DNA of 37,844 bases, taken from contig CANITX010000008.1 of the NCBI GenBank assembly GCA_947470575.1, positions 1 through 37,844 of the forward strand, read 5' to 3'. The notes under the pieces are model-generated. The model saw only the letters and a list, made by a program, of their open reading frames with translations, was not told the DNA's origin and searched no databases. This DNA is from Rhodospirillales bacterium (GTDB lineage: Bacteria > Pseudomonadota > Alphaproteobacteria > Rhodospirillales > CAMCUA01). Made by a program: the position numbers and the translations under genes. Below, piece after piece: positions 7,094-18,685 of the stretch. Every line of letters begins with the position of its first letter. The stretch's first letter is position 1.

Positions 7094-7987
7094 TTAGAGA
7101 TCGGCCGATCGGATGGGCGACAGGGTATCTGCTTCTGCGTCAATTTCGGCCAAGCGCCGTTTGGCCCGCTCCCGATCGCTTACCGCATAGCAATAGATGC
7201 GGCCGTGCGGGCAGGAGTCATAAGCGCCGATATCCGTCGAACGGGCGCAGGCACAGCCCTGCCGGTGCGATTTTTGGGCGGCGGCGATGTGCCGACCGGC
7301 GACGTCGGAAAGGCGGGCTGCGTCGATGCAATGGGCCTCGCCGACGCCATATCCCAATAGCTGCGGCTGGCCGCACAAGGTCAGCTGCATGCCGTGTTCG
7401 GTGGCGATGGCTGCGAATTCTGCCAGTAAAGCTCGTTTCTCGCTGTCGTCCGGATCCTGCCAAGAAAAACCGTGGCGGATCGCGGCTCGGTTCAGATTGC
7501 GTTGCGTCTTACGGTAGACCTGCAGGAACGAGACGACGACTTCGTCGACAGCGCCGGCCAGCCTCGCGGCCAGCCGCGCGAAGTTTTCCTTATGCCAGGC
7601 GGCGGGCGTCGTGTCGGTAACGGCGATGGGGTCGTAGCGCCATACGGCGGATCGTCGCCCGTAACGTTGCGAAATCCGTTGCAAAGCCGCCACGCCGTCG
7701 GCGGCCAATGGCGTTGCGGCGTCGAGTGCGCGGGGATAGCCGGTGATGGTCTGCTGGACGATGAAAGGGTCCCCACGTCCGTGGACGACGGCCAGCGCTT
7801 CGGCGAAGGGTGCCGGATTGCGGGTCCAAAAGACGAACCCGTCGACGGCCTCGCGGTCCAGGTCTACCCGGTAATCGGGTCCGCCGTAGGGGTTGGCGAC
7901 CCGACAGCTGCCGCTGGCCAGGCGGTTCAGAAACCAGGTGCCATAAAAAGCCGGGATGTCGGTGCGATAACTGGCCGAAACGATCAC
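7094..7987 (-). CDS. DUF1848 family protein with altered cysteine cluster
   Basis: 297-residue member of the DUF1848 family (N-terminal SASYRTDIPAFYGTWFLNRL; DGFVFWTRNPAPF; VVVSFLQVYRKTQRNL; LTLCGQPQLL). Family function is unknown; the C-terminal cysteine group resembles the iron-sulfur site of radical SAM enzymes. Here that region is GCACARSTDIGAYDSC (C245, C247, C259) followed by PHGRIYCYA (C266). The position that would complete C-x3-C-x2-C is Arg263 (codon CGC, forward strand 7199-7201), one transition from a Cys codon. It therefore may not assemble a normal cluster, unless the change is an error or recent mutation. The gene is divergent from dnaK and separated from ompW by 173 bases, with no obvious partner. 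ATG at 7987 lies in the dnaK upstream region. Confidence 0.85.
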   Translation of the reverse strand: MIVSASYRTDIPAFYGTWFLNRLASGSCRVANPYGGPDYRVDLDREAVDGFVFWTRNPAPFAEALAVVHGRGDPFIVQQTITGYPRALDAATPLAADGVAALQRISQRYGRRSAVWRYDPIAVTDTTPAAWHKENFARLAARLAGAVDEVVVSFLQVYRKTQRNLNRAAIRHGFSWQDPDDSEKRALLAEFAAIATEHGMQLTLCGQPQLLGYGVGEAHCIDAARLSDVAGRHIAAAQKSHRQGCACARSTDIGAYDSCPHGRIYCYAVSDRERAKRRLAEIDAEADTLSPIRSADL

Positions 7988-8067
7988 GGCACGGTGGACC
8001 TGTGCTGTCCGGCGGGTATTTCCGCCGCGAACGGTCGAGGATAGATGTAATTCTTGGAACGGTGGCG

Positions 8068-8099
8068 GTTGCGTGGCCGTATGGCGGGACCTATATATC
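8068..8099 (+). promoter_or_regulatory. Sigma32-like heat-shock promoter of dnaK
   Basis: GTTG at 8068-8071, 18 bases, then CCTATATAT at 8090-8098. This is close to the alphaproteobacterial heat-shock pattern CTTG-N17/18-CYTATnT; only the first base of the -35 core differs. The same bases also give a plausible sigma70 reading (TTGCGT, 18 bases, TATATA). The leader to dnaK would be about 115 bases. No CIRCE repeat is visible in 7988-8222. Confidence 0.5.
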
Positions 8100-8167
8100 G
8101 CGCGGGCTAGGAGGACAAGGTTGGCCTTTTCGCTCCATTAGGTTAGGGGATTTCATTTCACACTCCC

Positions 8168-8200
8168 GCCGTCGCGGTGCCAACGGGTATGGCAGACGGC
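8168..8200 (+). promoter_or_regulatory. Stem-loop in the dnaK leader just upstream of the ribosome site
   Basis: GCCGTC (8168-8173) pairs with GACGGC (8195-8200) and, after a four-base bulge, TGCC (8178-8181) pairs with GGCA (8191-8194) around a nine-base loop. It ends about 10 bases before the AGGTGA ribosome site of dnaK. It does not include the ribosome site itself, so a thermometer role is only a possibility. Confidence 0.35.
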
Positions 8201-8222
8201 CGAGTCACGGCAGGTGATCGCA

Positions 8223-10148
<1,926 letters not shown>

Positions 10149-10200
10149 TCCGCGAGGGCAAAAGCCGCATGCCGAAGCAAGCCCGCCATGCAAGAAATGT

Positions 10201-10232
10201 CGCCCGTCCCGCCGTAACCGGCGAGGCGGGCG
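10201..10232 (+). terminator. Strong hairpin between dnaK and dnaJ
   Basis: Fourteen bases on each side (10201-10214 and 10219-10232) pair with one mismatch and one G-T pair around a TAAC loop. The stem is almost all G-C. It is followed by CCGTCTTGCC, with no T-run. It sits 52 bases after dnaK and 33 before dnaJ, so it could act as a partial attenuator or as a 3' barrier that stabilises the dnaK message after processing, keeping DnaK in excess of DnaJ. Confidence 0.55.
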
Positions 10233-10265
10233 CCGTCTTGCCGGGCCACCGTTTGAGGGGGGACG

Positions 10266-11390
10266 ATGGCCGCTGACGACTACTATGCCATTCTTGGCGT
10301 CGCCCGCGACGCCAGCGCGGATGACCTAAAAAAGGCCTACCGCAAATTGGCCTTGCAGCATCATCCTGACCGCAATCCCGACGACCAAGGCGCGGAACAG
10401 CGATTCCGCGAACTCGGCGAAGCCTATGAAGTGCTCAAGGATCCGCAAAAGCGCGCTGCTTACGACCGCTATGGCAAAGCCGCGTTCGAGCAGGGCGGCG
10501 GGTTCGGTGGGGGTGCCGGCGGTGGCTTCGCCGATGTTTTCGACGAAATGTTCGGCGACTTCTTTTCCGGCGGCCGCGGCGGCCGCCGCGGCGGGGCCAG
10601 TCGTGGCGCGGACCTGCGCTACAACATGGAAATTACCCTGGACGAGGCGTTTTCCGGCAAACAGGCGAAGTTTACCGTACCGACCTCGGTCGCCTGCGAA
10701 CCGTGCAAAGGTACAGGGGCGGCCCACGGCAGTGCGCCGGCGACCTGCGGCACCTGCAACGGCCATGGCCGGGTACGGTCCCAGTCGGGTTTCTTTACCG
10801 TCGAGCGCACCTGTCCAACCTGCAATGGGGCCGGGCGGGTGATCAAGGACCCTTGCCGCGGCTGCGGCGGATCGGGTCGCGTGCATAAGGAAAAGCAGCT
10901 TTCCGTCACCGTCCCGCCGGGTGTCGAGGACGGCACCCGCATCCGTCTGTCCGGGGAAGGCGAAGCAGGCATGCGCGGTGCGCCGCCCGGCGATCTCTAT
11001 ATCTTTCTGTCGCTCAAGCCGCACCGCCTGTTCCAACGCGACGGTGCCAATATTCATTGCCGGGTGCCGATCCCGATGACCACGGCGGCGCTCGGCGGCG
11101 CGATCGAGGTGCCGACTATTGACGGGTCGCGGGCCAAGATCGCCATTCCCGCCGGCGCCCAGACCGGACATCAGTTCCGCCTGCGCGGCAAGGGCATGAG
11201 CGTGCTGCGTTCGGAAGCGCGCGGCGACATGTTCGTGCAAGCCACGGTCGAAACCCCGGTCAGCCTGACCAAGCGTCAGAAGGAACTGCTGAAGGAATTC
11301 GCCGCCGCCGGGAAGGAATCCGAACAGAGTCCCGAGTCCCACGGTTTCTTCGCCAAGGTGAAAGAGCTGTGGGAGGACCTGAAGGAATAA
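10266..11390 (+). CDS. dnaJ: DnaJ (Hsp40) co-chaperone
   Basis: 374-residue type I J-protein. The J domain (residues about 4-68) has the HPD motif in [13 protein letters not shown]; a Gly/Phe-rich linker follows ([27 protein letters not shown]). Four zinc-binding CxxCxGxG repeats are present: [27 protein letters not shown] and CRGCGGSGR. The C-terminal beta domains hold the substrate-binding region ([20 protein letters not shown]) and the dimerization end. It stimulates ATP hydrolysis by DnaK and delivers unfolded substrates. AGGGGGG lies just before the ATG. It is co-directional with dnaK, with an intervening hairpin. Confidence 0.98.
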   Translation: MAADDYYAILGVARDASADDLKKAYRKLALQHHPDRNPDDQGAEQRFRELGEAYEVLKDPQKRAAYDRYGKAAFEQGGGFGGGAGGGFADVFDEMFGDFFSGGRGGRRGGASRGADLRYNMEITLDEAFSGKQAKFTVPTSVACEPCKGTGAAHGSAPATCGTCNGHGRVRSQSGFFTVERTCPTCNGAGRVIKDPCRGCGGSGRVHKEKQLSVTVPPGVEDGTRIRLSGEGEAGMRGAPPGDLYIFLSLKPHRLFQRDGANIHCRVPIPMTTAALGGAIEVPTIDGSRAKIAIPAGAQTGHQFRLRGKGMSVLRSEARGDMFVQATVETPVSLTKRQKELLKEFAAAGKESEQSPESHGFFAKVKELWEDLKE

Positions 11391-11477
11391 GGGCGCCCTT
11401 ACGTCGGTGTATTCCGGCCCGAGGTATTGGGCGTTATGTTGGCGCCGGTACATTCGGGTTTCGGGCGGGGGATCATC

Positions 11478-12278
11478 ATGAAGATCGGGATCGTCGGCTG
11501 CGGTGGGCGTATGGGCCGCATGCTGGTGGCTGAAGTCGTGGCCACCGCCGGATGCGAGCTTGCCGGTGGTACCGAAGCCCCGAACAGTCCGCTTATCGGC
11601 CAGGACGTCGCCGAATTGGCCGGGCTCGCCGCTGCGGGGGTTGCGGTCGGTAGCGATGCCGAAGCCCTGTTCGCCATTACCGATGCGGTCATCGATTTCA
11701 CCGTTCCCGCCGCTACCGCATTGCATGCGACGCTGGCCGCCCGCCACCGCACGGCCCTGATAGCCGGCACGACCGGCCTTTCTGCGGAACAGCAGGCAGC
11801 GGTCGTCGCCGCGACAAAGCAGACGGCCGTTCTGCAGGCAGCCAACATGAGTCCGGGCATCAATATGCTGATGGCCTTGACCAAACGGGTGGCGGCGACG
11901 CTGGGTGCCGACTACGACATCGAGGTGTTGGAAATGCACCACCGCCATAAGGTCGATGCGCCGTCGGGTACGGCGCTAGCTCTTGGGCGCGCGGCTGCCG
12001 AGGGCCGCCAAGTGGTACTGGACGAGGTTGCCCAACGGGTGCGCGATGGGCATACCGGTGCCCGCCGGTCGGGCGATATCGGATTCGCCACCCTGCGCGG
12101 CGGCGATGTCGCCGGGGAACACACAGTGATTTTCGCCGCCGATGGCGAGCGGCTGGAGCTTGGCCATCGGGCTTCATCGCGCGCCGTCTACGCGCGCGGC
12201 GCCGTGCGCGCCGCCCAATGGGTCTACGGCAAACCGCCTGGGCTTTACTCCATGCTCGACGTGCTGGGTTTCGCCTGA
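11478..12278 (+). CDS. dapB: 4-hydroxy-tetrahydrodipicolinate reductase DapB
   Basis: 266-residue enzyme of the diaminopimelate/lysine pathway that reduces 4-hydroxy-tetrahydrodipicolinate with NAD(P)H, supplying meso-DAP for peptidoglycan. N-terminal Rossmann motif GIVGCGGRMGRM; AGTTGLS loop; catalytic EMHHRHKVDAPSGTAL (His154/His155, Lys158) in the conserved positions; GDIGFATLRGGDVAGEHTVIF near the end. The start at 11478 is set by the family N-terminus and GGGGG about eight bases upstream; the frame opens at 11427. It converges on the DUF2244 gene, four bases apart, and is 87 bases after dnaJ without a convincing terminator, so some read-through from dnaJ is possible. Confidence 0.97.
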   Translation: MKIGIVGCGGRMGRMLVAEVVATAGCELAGGTEAPNSPLIGQDVAELAGLAAAGVAVGSDAEALFAITDAVIDFTVPAATALHATLAARHRTALIAGTTGLSAEQQAAVVAATKQTAVLQAANMSPGINMLMALTKRVAATLGADYDIEVLEMHHRHKVDAPSGTALALGRAAAEGRQVVLDEVAQRVRDGHTGARRSGDIGFATLRGGDVAGEHTVIFAADGERLELGHRASSRAVYARGAVRAAQWVYGKPPGLYSMLDVLGFA

Positions 12279-12282
12279 GGCG

Positions 12283-12780
12283 TCAGTCGGGGGCGCTGGC
12301 CTGCGGCCCCGACAGCCGTCTGATCGCGTCTTCCAGCATAACGCCCAGTTCGGCGATCTCCTCAGGGGCCAGAAAGGTGCCGACAACCAGACTGCGGCCA
12401 TGGGAGCGCAACTCCAGGCCGACGTTTCGTCCGTTCTGGACATGCGTTCGCAGCCGCAACCAATGCGGCTGGAACGCCCAGCGCTGCCGCCGGCCGCCGC
12501 TGTCGACCCGCTCGACCACCAGTTCGCGCTCGGTCAGGGCGATGATTTCGTACATCCGGCCCCGCCGTTCATTTAGCCAGAAGGCGCCAGCCAGCAGCAC
12601 CAGCTCGAGTCCCAGGAAACCGCTGACGGGCCAAGCGCCCAGCGCGATAAAGGTCATGCTAAGTGCTGTCAGGGTAAAGGCCAGTAGCAACAAAACGCGG
12701 AACAGAACGATGCCGCCCGCACTGCGATGCGGAAACAGTATCCGGCGAAAATGGATCGTGCTGTCGTCCGGCTCGTTCAT
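12283..12780 (-). CDS. DUF2244 membrane protein
   Basis: 165-residue protein of the DUF2244 family (alphaproteobacterial; function unknown). An N-terminal cytoplasmic segment ends in PHRSAGGIVLFR. Two adjacent transmembrane helices follow (VLLLLAFTLTALSMTFIALGAW, split by a short break, and VSGFLGLELVLLAGAFWLNE). A cytoplasmic beta-rich domain then begins ELVVERVDSGGRRQRWAFQPHW and contains LELRSHGRSLVVGTFLAPEE, like a small membrane-anchored sensor or assembly factor. I start at 12780 (MNEPDDS); the frame opens at 12927 but overlaps nth. No strong ribosome site is visible. It is divergent from nth. In some relatives it neighbours cytochrome oxidase genes; here it does not. Confidence 0.85.
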   Translation of the reverse strand: MNEPDDSTIHFRRILFPHRSAGGIVLFRVLLLLAFTLTALSMTFIALGAWPVSGFLGLELVLLAGAFWLNERRGRMYEIIALTERELVVERVDSGGRRQRWAFQPHWLRLRTHVQNGRNVGLELRSHGRSLVVGTFLAPEEIAELGVMLEDAIRRLSGPQASAPD

Positions 12781-12910
12781 CGGATTTCGCTGACCAGGGC
12801 GCCTGTCGGGTAGTCTAGCCGCCGCCGCCTTGCCGACCAAAAGGAATCCCTTGCCGCTCTTGGTCGTGCCGATAAGGTAGCGGATCGGTAAAAGGGGGAG
12901 GCAAAGGGCC

Positions 12911-13609
12911 ATGAAAAAGGCTGACATCGCGCTGTTCTACGATCGCTTGGCGGCGACGATCCCCGAACCGAAGGGTGAACTCGACTACATCAATCCCTAT
13001 ACCCTGCTGGTCGCCGTCGTGCTGTCGGCGCAGGCCACCGACGTCGGCGTCAACCGCGCCACCGGACCGTTGTTCAAGGTTGCCGATACGCCGCAGAAGA
13101 TGTTGGTCTTGGGCGAGGCGCGGGTGCGCGATTACATCAAAACCATCGGCCTGTTCAATACCAAGGCCAAGAACGTTATCGCGTTAAGCCGCTTGCTCAT
13201 CGAGCGCCATGGCGGCGAAGTACCGCGCGACCGGACGGCGCTGGAGGCTTTGCCCGGCGTAGGGCGGAAGACCGCCAATGTCGTGCTCAATATCGCCTTC
13301 CGCGAGCCGACCATTGCGGTCGATACGCACATCTTCCGGGTCGGCAACCGCACCGGTCTGGCTCCCGGGCGTACTCCGCTGGAGGTCGAACGCAAGCTGG
13401 AAAAGGTCACGCCGCCGGAACGCAAGCTGCATGCCCATCACTGGTTGATCCTGCACGGTCGTTATGTCTGTAAGGCGCGCAAGCCCGATTGTCCGGTTTG
13501 CGTCGTTGCCGAGGTCTGCGCCTATAAGGCGAAGACGACCTTGGAGCCGGCCGTGAAGACGAGGATTGCGAAATCCGCGCCGCCGAAAACATCCCGTCGG
13601 GTGGGATAG
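12911..13609 (+). CDS. nth: Endonuclease III
   Basis: 232-residue base-excision-repair glycosylase/AP lyase for oxidised pyrimidines. The helix-hairpin-helix LPGVGRKTANVV carries catalytic Lys120, and VDTHIFRVGNR carries Asp138, the same numbers as in E. coli. The four cluster ligands for [4Fe-4S] are Cys187, Cys194, Cys197 and Cys203 (C-x6-C-x2-C-x5-C), also identical to E. coli. ATG at 12911 is preceded by GGGGGAGG. A 29-residue basic tail (KTTLEPAVKTRIAKS...) follows the cluster. It converges on the lipoprotein gene with a 10-base gap. Confidence 0.98.
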   Translation: MKKADIALFYDRLAATIPEPKGELDYINPYTLLVAVVLSAQATDVGVNRATGPLFKVADTPQKMLVLGEARVRDYIKTIGLFNTKAKNVIALSRLLIERHGGEVPRDRTALEALPGVGRKTANVVLNIAFREPTIAVDTHIFRVGNRTGLAPGRTPLEVERKLEKVTPPERKLHAHHWLILHGRYVCKARKPDCPVCVVAEVCAYKAKTTLEPAVKTRIAKSAPPKTSRRVG

Positions 13610-13619
13610 TGTGGTTGTA

Positions 13620-14165
13620 TCAGCTCGCCGCCAACCGTTCGGCGAGCACGGCCTTCAGGCAACCGGGCCCGGCTATCGGTGTGCCTTTGCTGCGGTCGCG
13701 GGTCTCGACGTGTTCCACCGTCATGCCGTCGCTCTTCTGATAGAGGATAACGGTCAGCACACAGGTATCGCCGGCGTACTGCCACATTTCTGCCGGGGCA
13801 TCGCGGCGCGTCAGGTCAGGATCGCCCAAAATGGCGGCGACGCTTTCTGCCTTTCGCCCCTTCAGGGCGGTAGGATCCTCGAAGGCAGGCTCACCTAGGG
13901 CCGCGAAATGCCGGCGCACAAGCGCATCGGCATCCGGCTCAGGCGCCGCGCGCAGAATATTTTGCGACGGCGTCCGCCGGGCCGAAGTTGGCCGATTGGG
14001 GTGCTCCTGTACGGCGACCGTCGCGGCGACTGCGGGTCCATTGGCTGCCGGCGGTGGCGACGTCTGACAGGCTGCTATCGGTGCGACCAGCAGGGCGACA
14101 ATGGCCAAGCGGCGAAACCCGAACCTCCGCCAACCATCATGGCTCCGACTTTGGCGTCGGAACAC
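13620..14165 (-). CDS. Predicted lipoprotein, translationally coupled to bactofilin
   Basis: 181-residue protein with a basic N-terminus, hydrophobic core and lipobox P-I-A-A-C33, so a probable lipoprotein (about 148 mature residues). The segment after Cys33 is Pro/Ala-rich and probably disordered. A small domain follows from about residue 80 (LVRRHFAALGEPAFEDPTAL; ESVAAILGDPDLTRRDAP; MWQYAGDTCVLTVILY), and its 'W-Q-Y-x-G-x-x-C-x-L' stretch recalls BamE/SmpA-type small lipoproteins, although I cannot assign it to that family. The start is GTG at 14163-14165, overlapping the bactofilin stop by one base (TAGTG), so it is likely translated by coupling. It may work with the bactofilin at the envelope; that is inference from position. 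Confidence 0.75.
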   Translation of the reverse strand: MFRRQSRSHDGWRRFGFRRLAIVALLVAPIAACQTSPPPAANGPAVAATVAVQEHPNRPTSARRTPSQNILRAAPEPDADALVRRHFAALGEPAFEDPTALKGRKAESVAAILGDPDLTRRDAPAEMWQYAGDTCVLTVILYQKSDGMTVEHVETRDRSKGTPIAGPGCLKAVLAERLAAS

Positions 14166-14797
14166 TAACGGTCGCCGGTAGGTGATTCGGTTGCACTGCT
14201 CTCATGACTATCCGCACTCTCGGGGCCGTGATCGTCGGTAGGTCCGCGGTTCAGCGATTGCATATCGCCCGAAACCTCGCCACCCGATTCGATAACGATG
14301 CGTCCGTAACGGATGGAGCCGCTAACCCGGCCCTGGGAACGTACGGTCAGCTTGTCGCGGGCCAGCAACTGTCCTTCGAAGATGCCGGAAATATCGGCCT
14401 CATCGACATTGGCGCTGCCTTTGAACGTACCGGATAGGGCGACTTCGATGATCCGGGCGTCCGAAAGCGCCGCCTCGACCCGGCCTTCGATGACCAGCCG
14501 GTCGCAGGAAGTGATCTCACCTTTGACCTCGATTTCGCGGCCGACGATCAGCTGCTTGGTCATGCCGTCGCTGGGACGGGGGCGGTCGGTGCGCTCGCCC
14601 CGGTCCATGCGCCGCGCCGGCGCCGCCGGTTCACCGGCTCGGCGGACGGGTTCCACCCGGAAGGTGCGGGGGGTGGGGCCGGAGGTGGGCGATGGCGTCC
14701 GTCCGCCCCGCCGGGAAAAAGGCGTCAACGGCGGTACGCCATCGTCGCCGACGTCTTCGTCGGTGGTGTTAACCTCGTCGTCGCGCTCGTCGGCCAT
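14165..14797 (-). CDS. Bactofilin
   Basis: 210-residue polymer-forming cytoskeletal protein of the bactofilin family. A disordered, acidic then Pro/Arg-rich N-terminus (1-78) precedes the beta-helix core (about 80-180), shown by regular hydrophobic repeats such as QLIVGREIEVKGEITSC, LVIEGRVEAALSD, VDEADISGIFEGQLLA, LTVRSQGRVSGSIRYG and IVIESGGEVSGDM, each turn about 17 residues. A short acidic tail follows. Bactofilins assemble without nucleotides and localise peptidoglycan or polysaccharide enzymes at the membrane. ATG at 14797 has AAGGAAGG. The next gene is the coupled lipoprotein; the EI24-like gene is 62 bases upstream on the same strand. Confidence 0.92.
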   Translation of the reverse strand: MADERDDEVNTTDEDVGDDGVPPLTPFSRRGGRTPSPTSGPTPRTFRVEPVRRAGEPAAPARRMDRGERTDRPRPSDGMTKQLIVGREIEVKGEITSCDRLVIEGRVEAALSDARIIEVALSGTFKGSANVDEADISGIFEGQLLARDKLTVRSQGRVSGSIRYGRIVIESGGEVSGDMQSLNRGPTDDHGPESADSHESSATESPTGDR

Positions 14798-14853
14798 CGG
14801 TGCCCTTCCTTATTCTTTAACCGGCCGCTATGTGGGCCGAAATTGACAGCTTT

Positions 14854-14868
14854 CCGGGGTCACCCCGG
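14854..14868 (-). other. Hairpin centred on the stop codon of the EI24-like gene
   Basis: CCGGGG and CCCCGG flank TCA at 14860-14862, which is the TGA stop of the minus-strand gene. The six-base stem is all G-C and the stop codon forms the whole loop. No T-run follows. It may act as a weak terminator or RNA end between this gene and the bactofilin. Confidence 0.35.
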
Positions 14869-15546
14869 TATCCGTCTGACGCCGCCTCGCCAAGATTCGA
14901 ACAGGTGGACCATGGCGGCGGTGGCAACCACCGGGGTCACTAGGTTAACCAGTGGCACCGTCAGCAACAGCGCGATGGTAACACCCGTCGCCAGCAGGCT
15001 GGCACTGTGACGCTGGCGAAGCGCTCTAGCCTCGGCCGGTGACAGGCGGCGAAGCGCCACCAGTTCGAAATATTCACGTCCGAGAAGATAGCCGTTCACG
15101 GCATAGAACACAAAAGGGAATACCGGTGGGAAGAACAGGAAAACCAGCAGGACGAAGTTGAGCAACACCAGTATCGCCGCAAACCGCAACGCACCCCCTA
15201 CCGAGGCTAACAAGGGTTGACCCTGGGCCTTCGGCAGATGGGGATAATGGCGTTCCTCGACGGCCTCGGCGATCGATTCCAACATGACACCGACAACCAG
15301 TGTGATCACTGCTGGGAACAAAATCCAAGTAAGCCAAAGGGTTGCCGCCCCACCCAGAATGTCGGCGACCCAGTTAAGCCAGCCGAGCCAGGGGCCGTCG
15401 AAGGCTTGGGTCGATGCCAGGAGGTAGAAGACCGCCGCCCATAGCCCGGCGAATGTCGCCGTGGCAACGAGAATGCCAATCCAAAATACCCGCCGCGTGC
15501 GCGGGTCGCCGAACTGGCCCAGGGCTTTGGCAAAGGCGCTGAACAT
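14860..15546 (-). CDS. EI24/CysZ-like membrane protein
   Basis: 228-residue inner-membrane protein of the EI24 domain family, which includes the sulfate permease CysZ. I see four to six hydrophobic segments: IGILVATATFAGLWAAVFYLL, WVADILGGAATLWLTWILFP with AVITLVVGVMLESIAEAV, ALRFAAILVLLNFVLLVFLFFPP, and ATGVTIALLLTVPLVNLV with PVVATAAMVHLF. The hallmark NGYLLGREYFELVALRR follows the central pair and PHLPKAQGQPLLASV resembles the loop of the family. It has no cysteine-biosynthesis neighbour, so sulfate transport is not implied. Start 15546 (MFSAFAKALGQFGDPRTRR) fits the family; the frame opens at 15669 but that part is not typical. The ribosome site is poor. Confidence 0.8.
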   Translation of the reverse strand: MFSAFAKALGQFGDPRTRRVFWIGILVATATFAGLWAAVFYLLASTQAFDGPWLGWLNWVADILGGAATLWLTWILFPAVITLVVGVMLESIAEAVEERHYPHLPKAQGQPLLASVGGALRFAAILVLLNFVLLVFLFFPPVFPFVFYAVNGYLLGREYFELVALRRLSPAEARALRQRHSASLLATGVTIALLLTVPLVNLVTPVVATAAMVHLFESWRGGVRRIPG

Positions 15547-15612
15547 GAGGTGCCCTATAGCATCGTGCCGCGGCCCTGGCGAGGTCGGCGCAAGGTCGGA
15601 TCGTGCGCTGCC

Positions 15613-15640
15613 TTGTGAAGCGGCCCGCCATGGGTATACT
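15613..15640 (+). promoter_or_regulatory. Predicted sigma70-type promoter of the PfkB kinase gene
   Basis: TTGTGA at 15613-15618 (4 of 6), 16 bases, TATACT at 15635-15640 (5 of 6). Transcription would start near 15647, about 97 bases before the ATG at 15744. It lies in the divergent region between the EI24-like gene and the kinase. Confidence 0.45.
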
Positions 15641-15743
15641 GCGCCGCTTTGCCGGGGCCCCTTCGACACCTGCCGGAAAGGCCGATGCCCGCGTGCGCTA
15701 ATCGATCGGTTCCGTCGGGCCGTACCATCACGGAGACCGCATA

Positions 15744-16742
15744 ATGCCCAACCGCCGTTTTGATGTCTTAACCATCGGCAATGCCTTGGTCGATGTGTTG
15801 GCGCATGCCGACATCGAGGCGATCGAGCGGCTCGGTTTGGTCAAGGACGCCATGACGTTGATCGATGAGGCGCGTGCCGACATCCTTTACGCGGCCATGC
15901 CGGCGGGTATCGAAAGCTCCGGTGGCTCCGCTGCCAACACGGCGGCTGCCTTGGCTTCCCTCGGCGGTCGCGGTGCCTATATCGGCAAGGTGCGTGACGA
16001 TCAGTTGGGCAACGTCTTTCGGCATGACATCCGCGCGCTCGGCGTTGCCTTCGACACCCCGCCCAGCGACTCGGGCCCGGCTACCGGTCGCTGCTTGGTC
16101 TTCGTAACCCCGGACGCGCAACGTACAATGCAAACCTACCTGGGCGCGGCCGTGACCCTGAATCCCGACGATATCGATTTGGCGACGGTGGCCGGCGCCA
16201 GGATCACGTATCTGGAGGGATATCTGTGGGATCCGCCTAATGCCAAACGCGCTTTCCTGAAGGCAGCCCGGCTCGCCGCCGCCGCGGGTGGCGAGGTGGC
16301 CTTGACCTTGTCGGATGCTTTCTGCGTCGATCGCCACCGGGATTCGTTCCTGGAACTGGTGCGCGAACATGTCGATATCTTGTTTGCCAACGAGGATGAA
16401 ATAAAGTCGCTCTATCAGGCGACATCCTTCGAACAGGCGCTGGCCCATGTCCGCAAGGACTGCAAAATCGCTGCGTTGACCCGCAGCGAAAAAGGCTCGG
16501 TGATCTTTGCAGGTGACATGGTTCATAAAATCGACGCGGAACCGGGCGTAACCTTACGCGACACCACCGGTGCCGGCGATGCCTACGCTGCCGGGTTCCT
16601 TTACGGATACACCCGCGGCACGGACCTTGTGACGGCGGCGCGCATCGGGGGGATTGCCGCGGCCGAGGTGATTAGCCATATGGGACCTAGGCCGGAAGTC
16701 GAACTCGCCCAATTGGTCCACAACGCCCTCGGCCCGGTTTGA
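15744..16742 (+). CDS. PfkB-family sugar/nucleoside kinase, adenosine kinase-like
   Basis: 332-residue ribokinase-fold enzyme. It starts with the family's [12 protein letters not shown] strand and carries the first PfkB signature in [24 protein letters not shown] (in two parts) and the second in [17 protein letters not shown], where the GAGD aspartate is the catalytic base. A likely nucleotide-binding element [10 protein letters not shown] precedes it. Alphaproteobacterial proteins of this type are usually annotated adenosine kinase, which would salvage adenosine to AMP, but the exact substrate cannot be read from sequence. GGAG lies about ten bases before ATG. typA follows after 48 bases on the same strand and may be co-transcribed. 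Confidence 0.88.
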   Translation: MPNRRFDVLTIGNALVDVLAHADIEAIERLGLVKDAMTLIDEARADILYAAMPAGIESSGGSAANTAAALASLGGRGAYIGKVRDDQLGNVFRHDIRALGVAFDTPPSDSGPATGRCLVFVTPDAQRTMQTYLGAAVTLNPDDIDLATVAGARITYLEGYLWDPPNAKRAFLKAARLAAAAGGEVALTLSDAFCVDRHRDSFLELVREHVDILFANEDEIKSLYQATSFEQALAHVRKDCKIAALTRSEKGSVIFAGDMVHKIDAEPGVTLRDTTGAGDAYAAGFLYGYTRGTDLVTAARIGGIAAAEVISHMGPRPEVELAQLVHNALGPV

Positions 16743-16790
16743 ACGCCCGGCTTTTTCAAAACCCCGTTTTTGGTAACAGCAGATATATCC

Positions 16791-18626
<1,836 letters not shown>

Positions 18627-18685
18627 GACGGCGTCCCCTATACTGGCCCTCGGCTCTCACTAACCGTTGTGAGCAGGGTAGGCGC

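Noticed and set aside
8053-8059. CTTGGAA upstream of dnaK as a -35 element of a sigma32 promoter
   Set aside because: It lies 31 bases from CTATAT, much too far; GTTG at 8068 gives the proper 18-base spacing.
10326-11948. A 540-residue minus-strand frame over dnaJ and dapB
   Set aside because: It spans two clear genes on the other strand and their gap, a product of high GC; no recognisable domain.
14843-14848. TTGACA on the plus strand as a promoter
   Set aside because: No adequate -10 at 16-18 bases, and it would point antisense into the EI24-like gene.
18656-18673. CTCAC/GTGAG hairpin before the GT9 gene
   Set aside because: Only five pairs and an eight-base loop; such stems are frequent by chance and no T-run follows.
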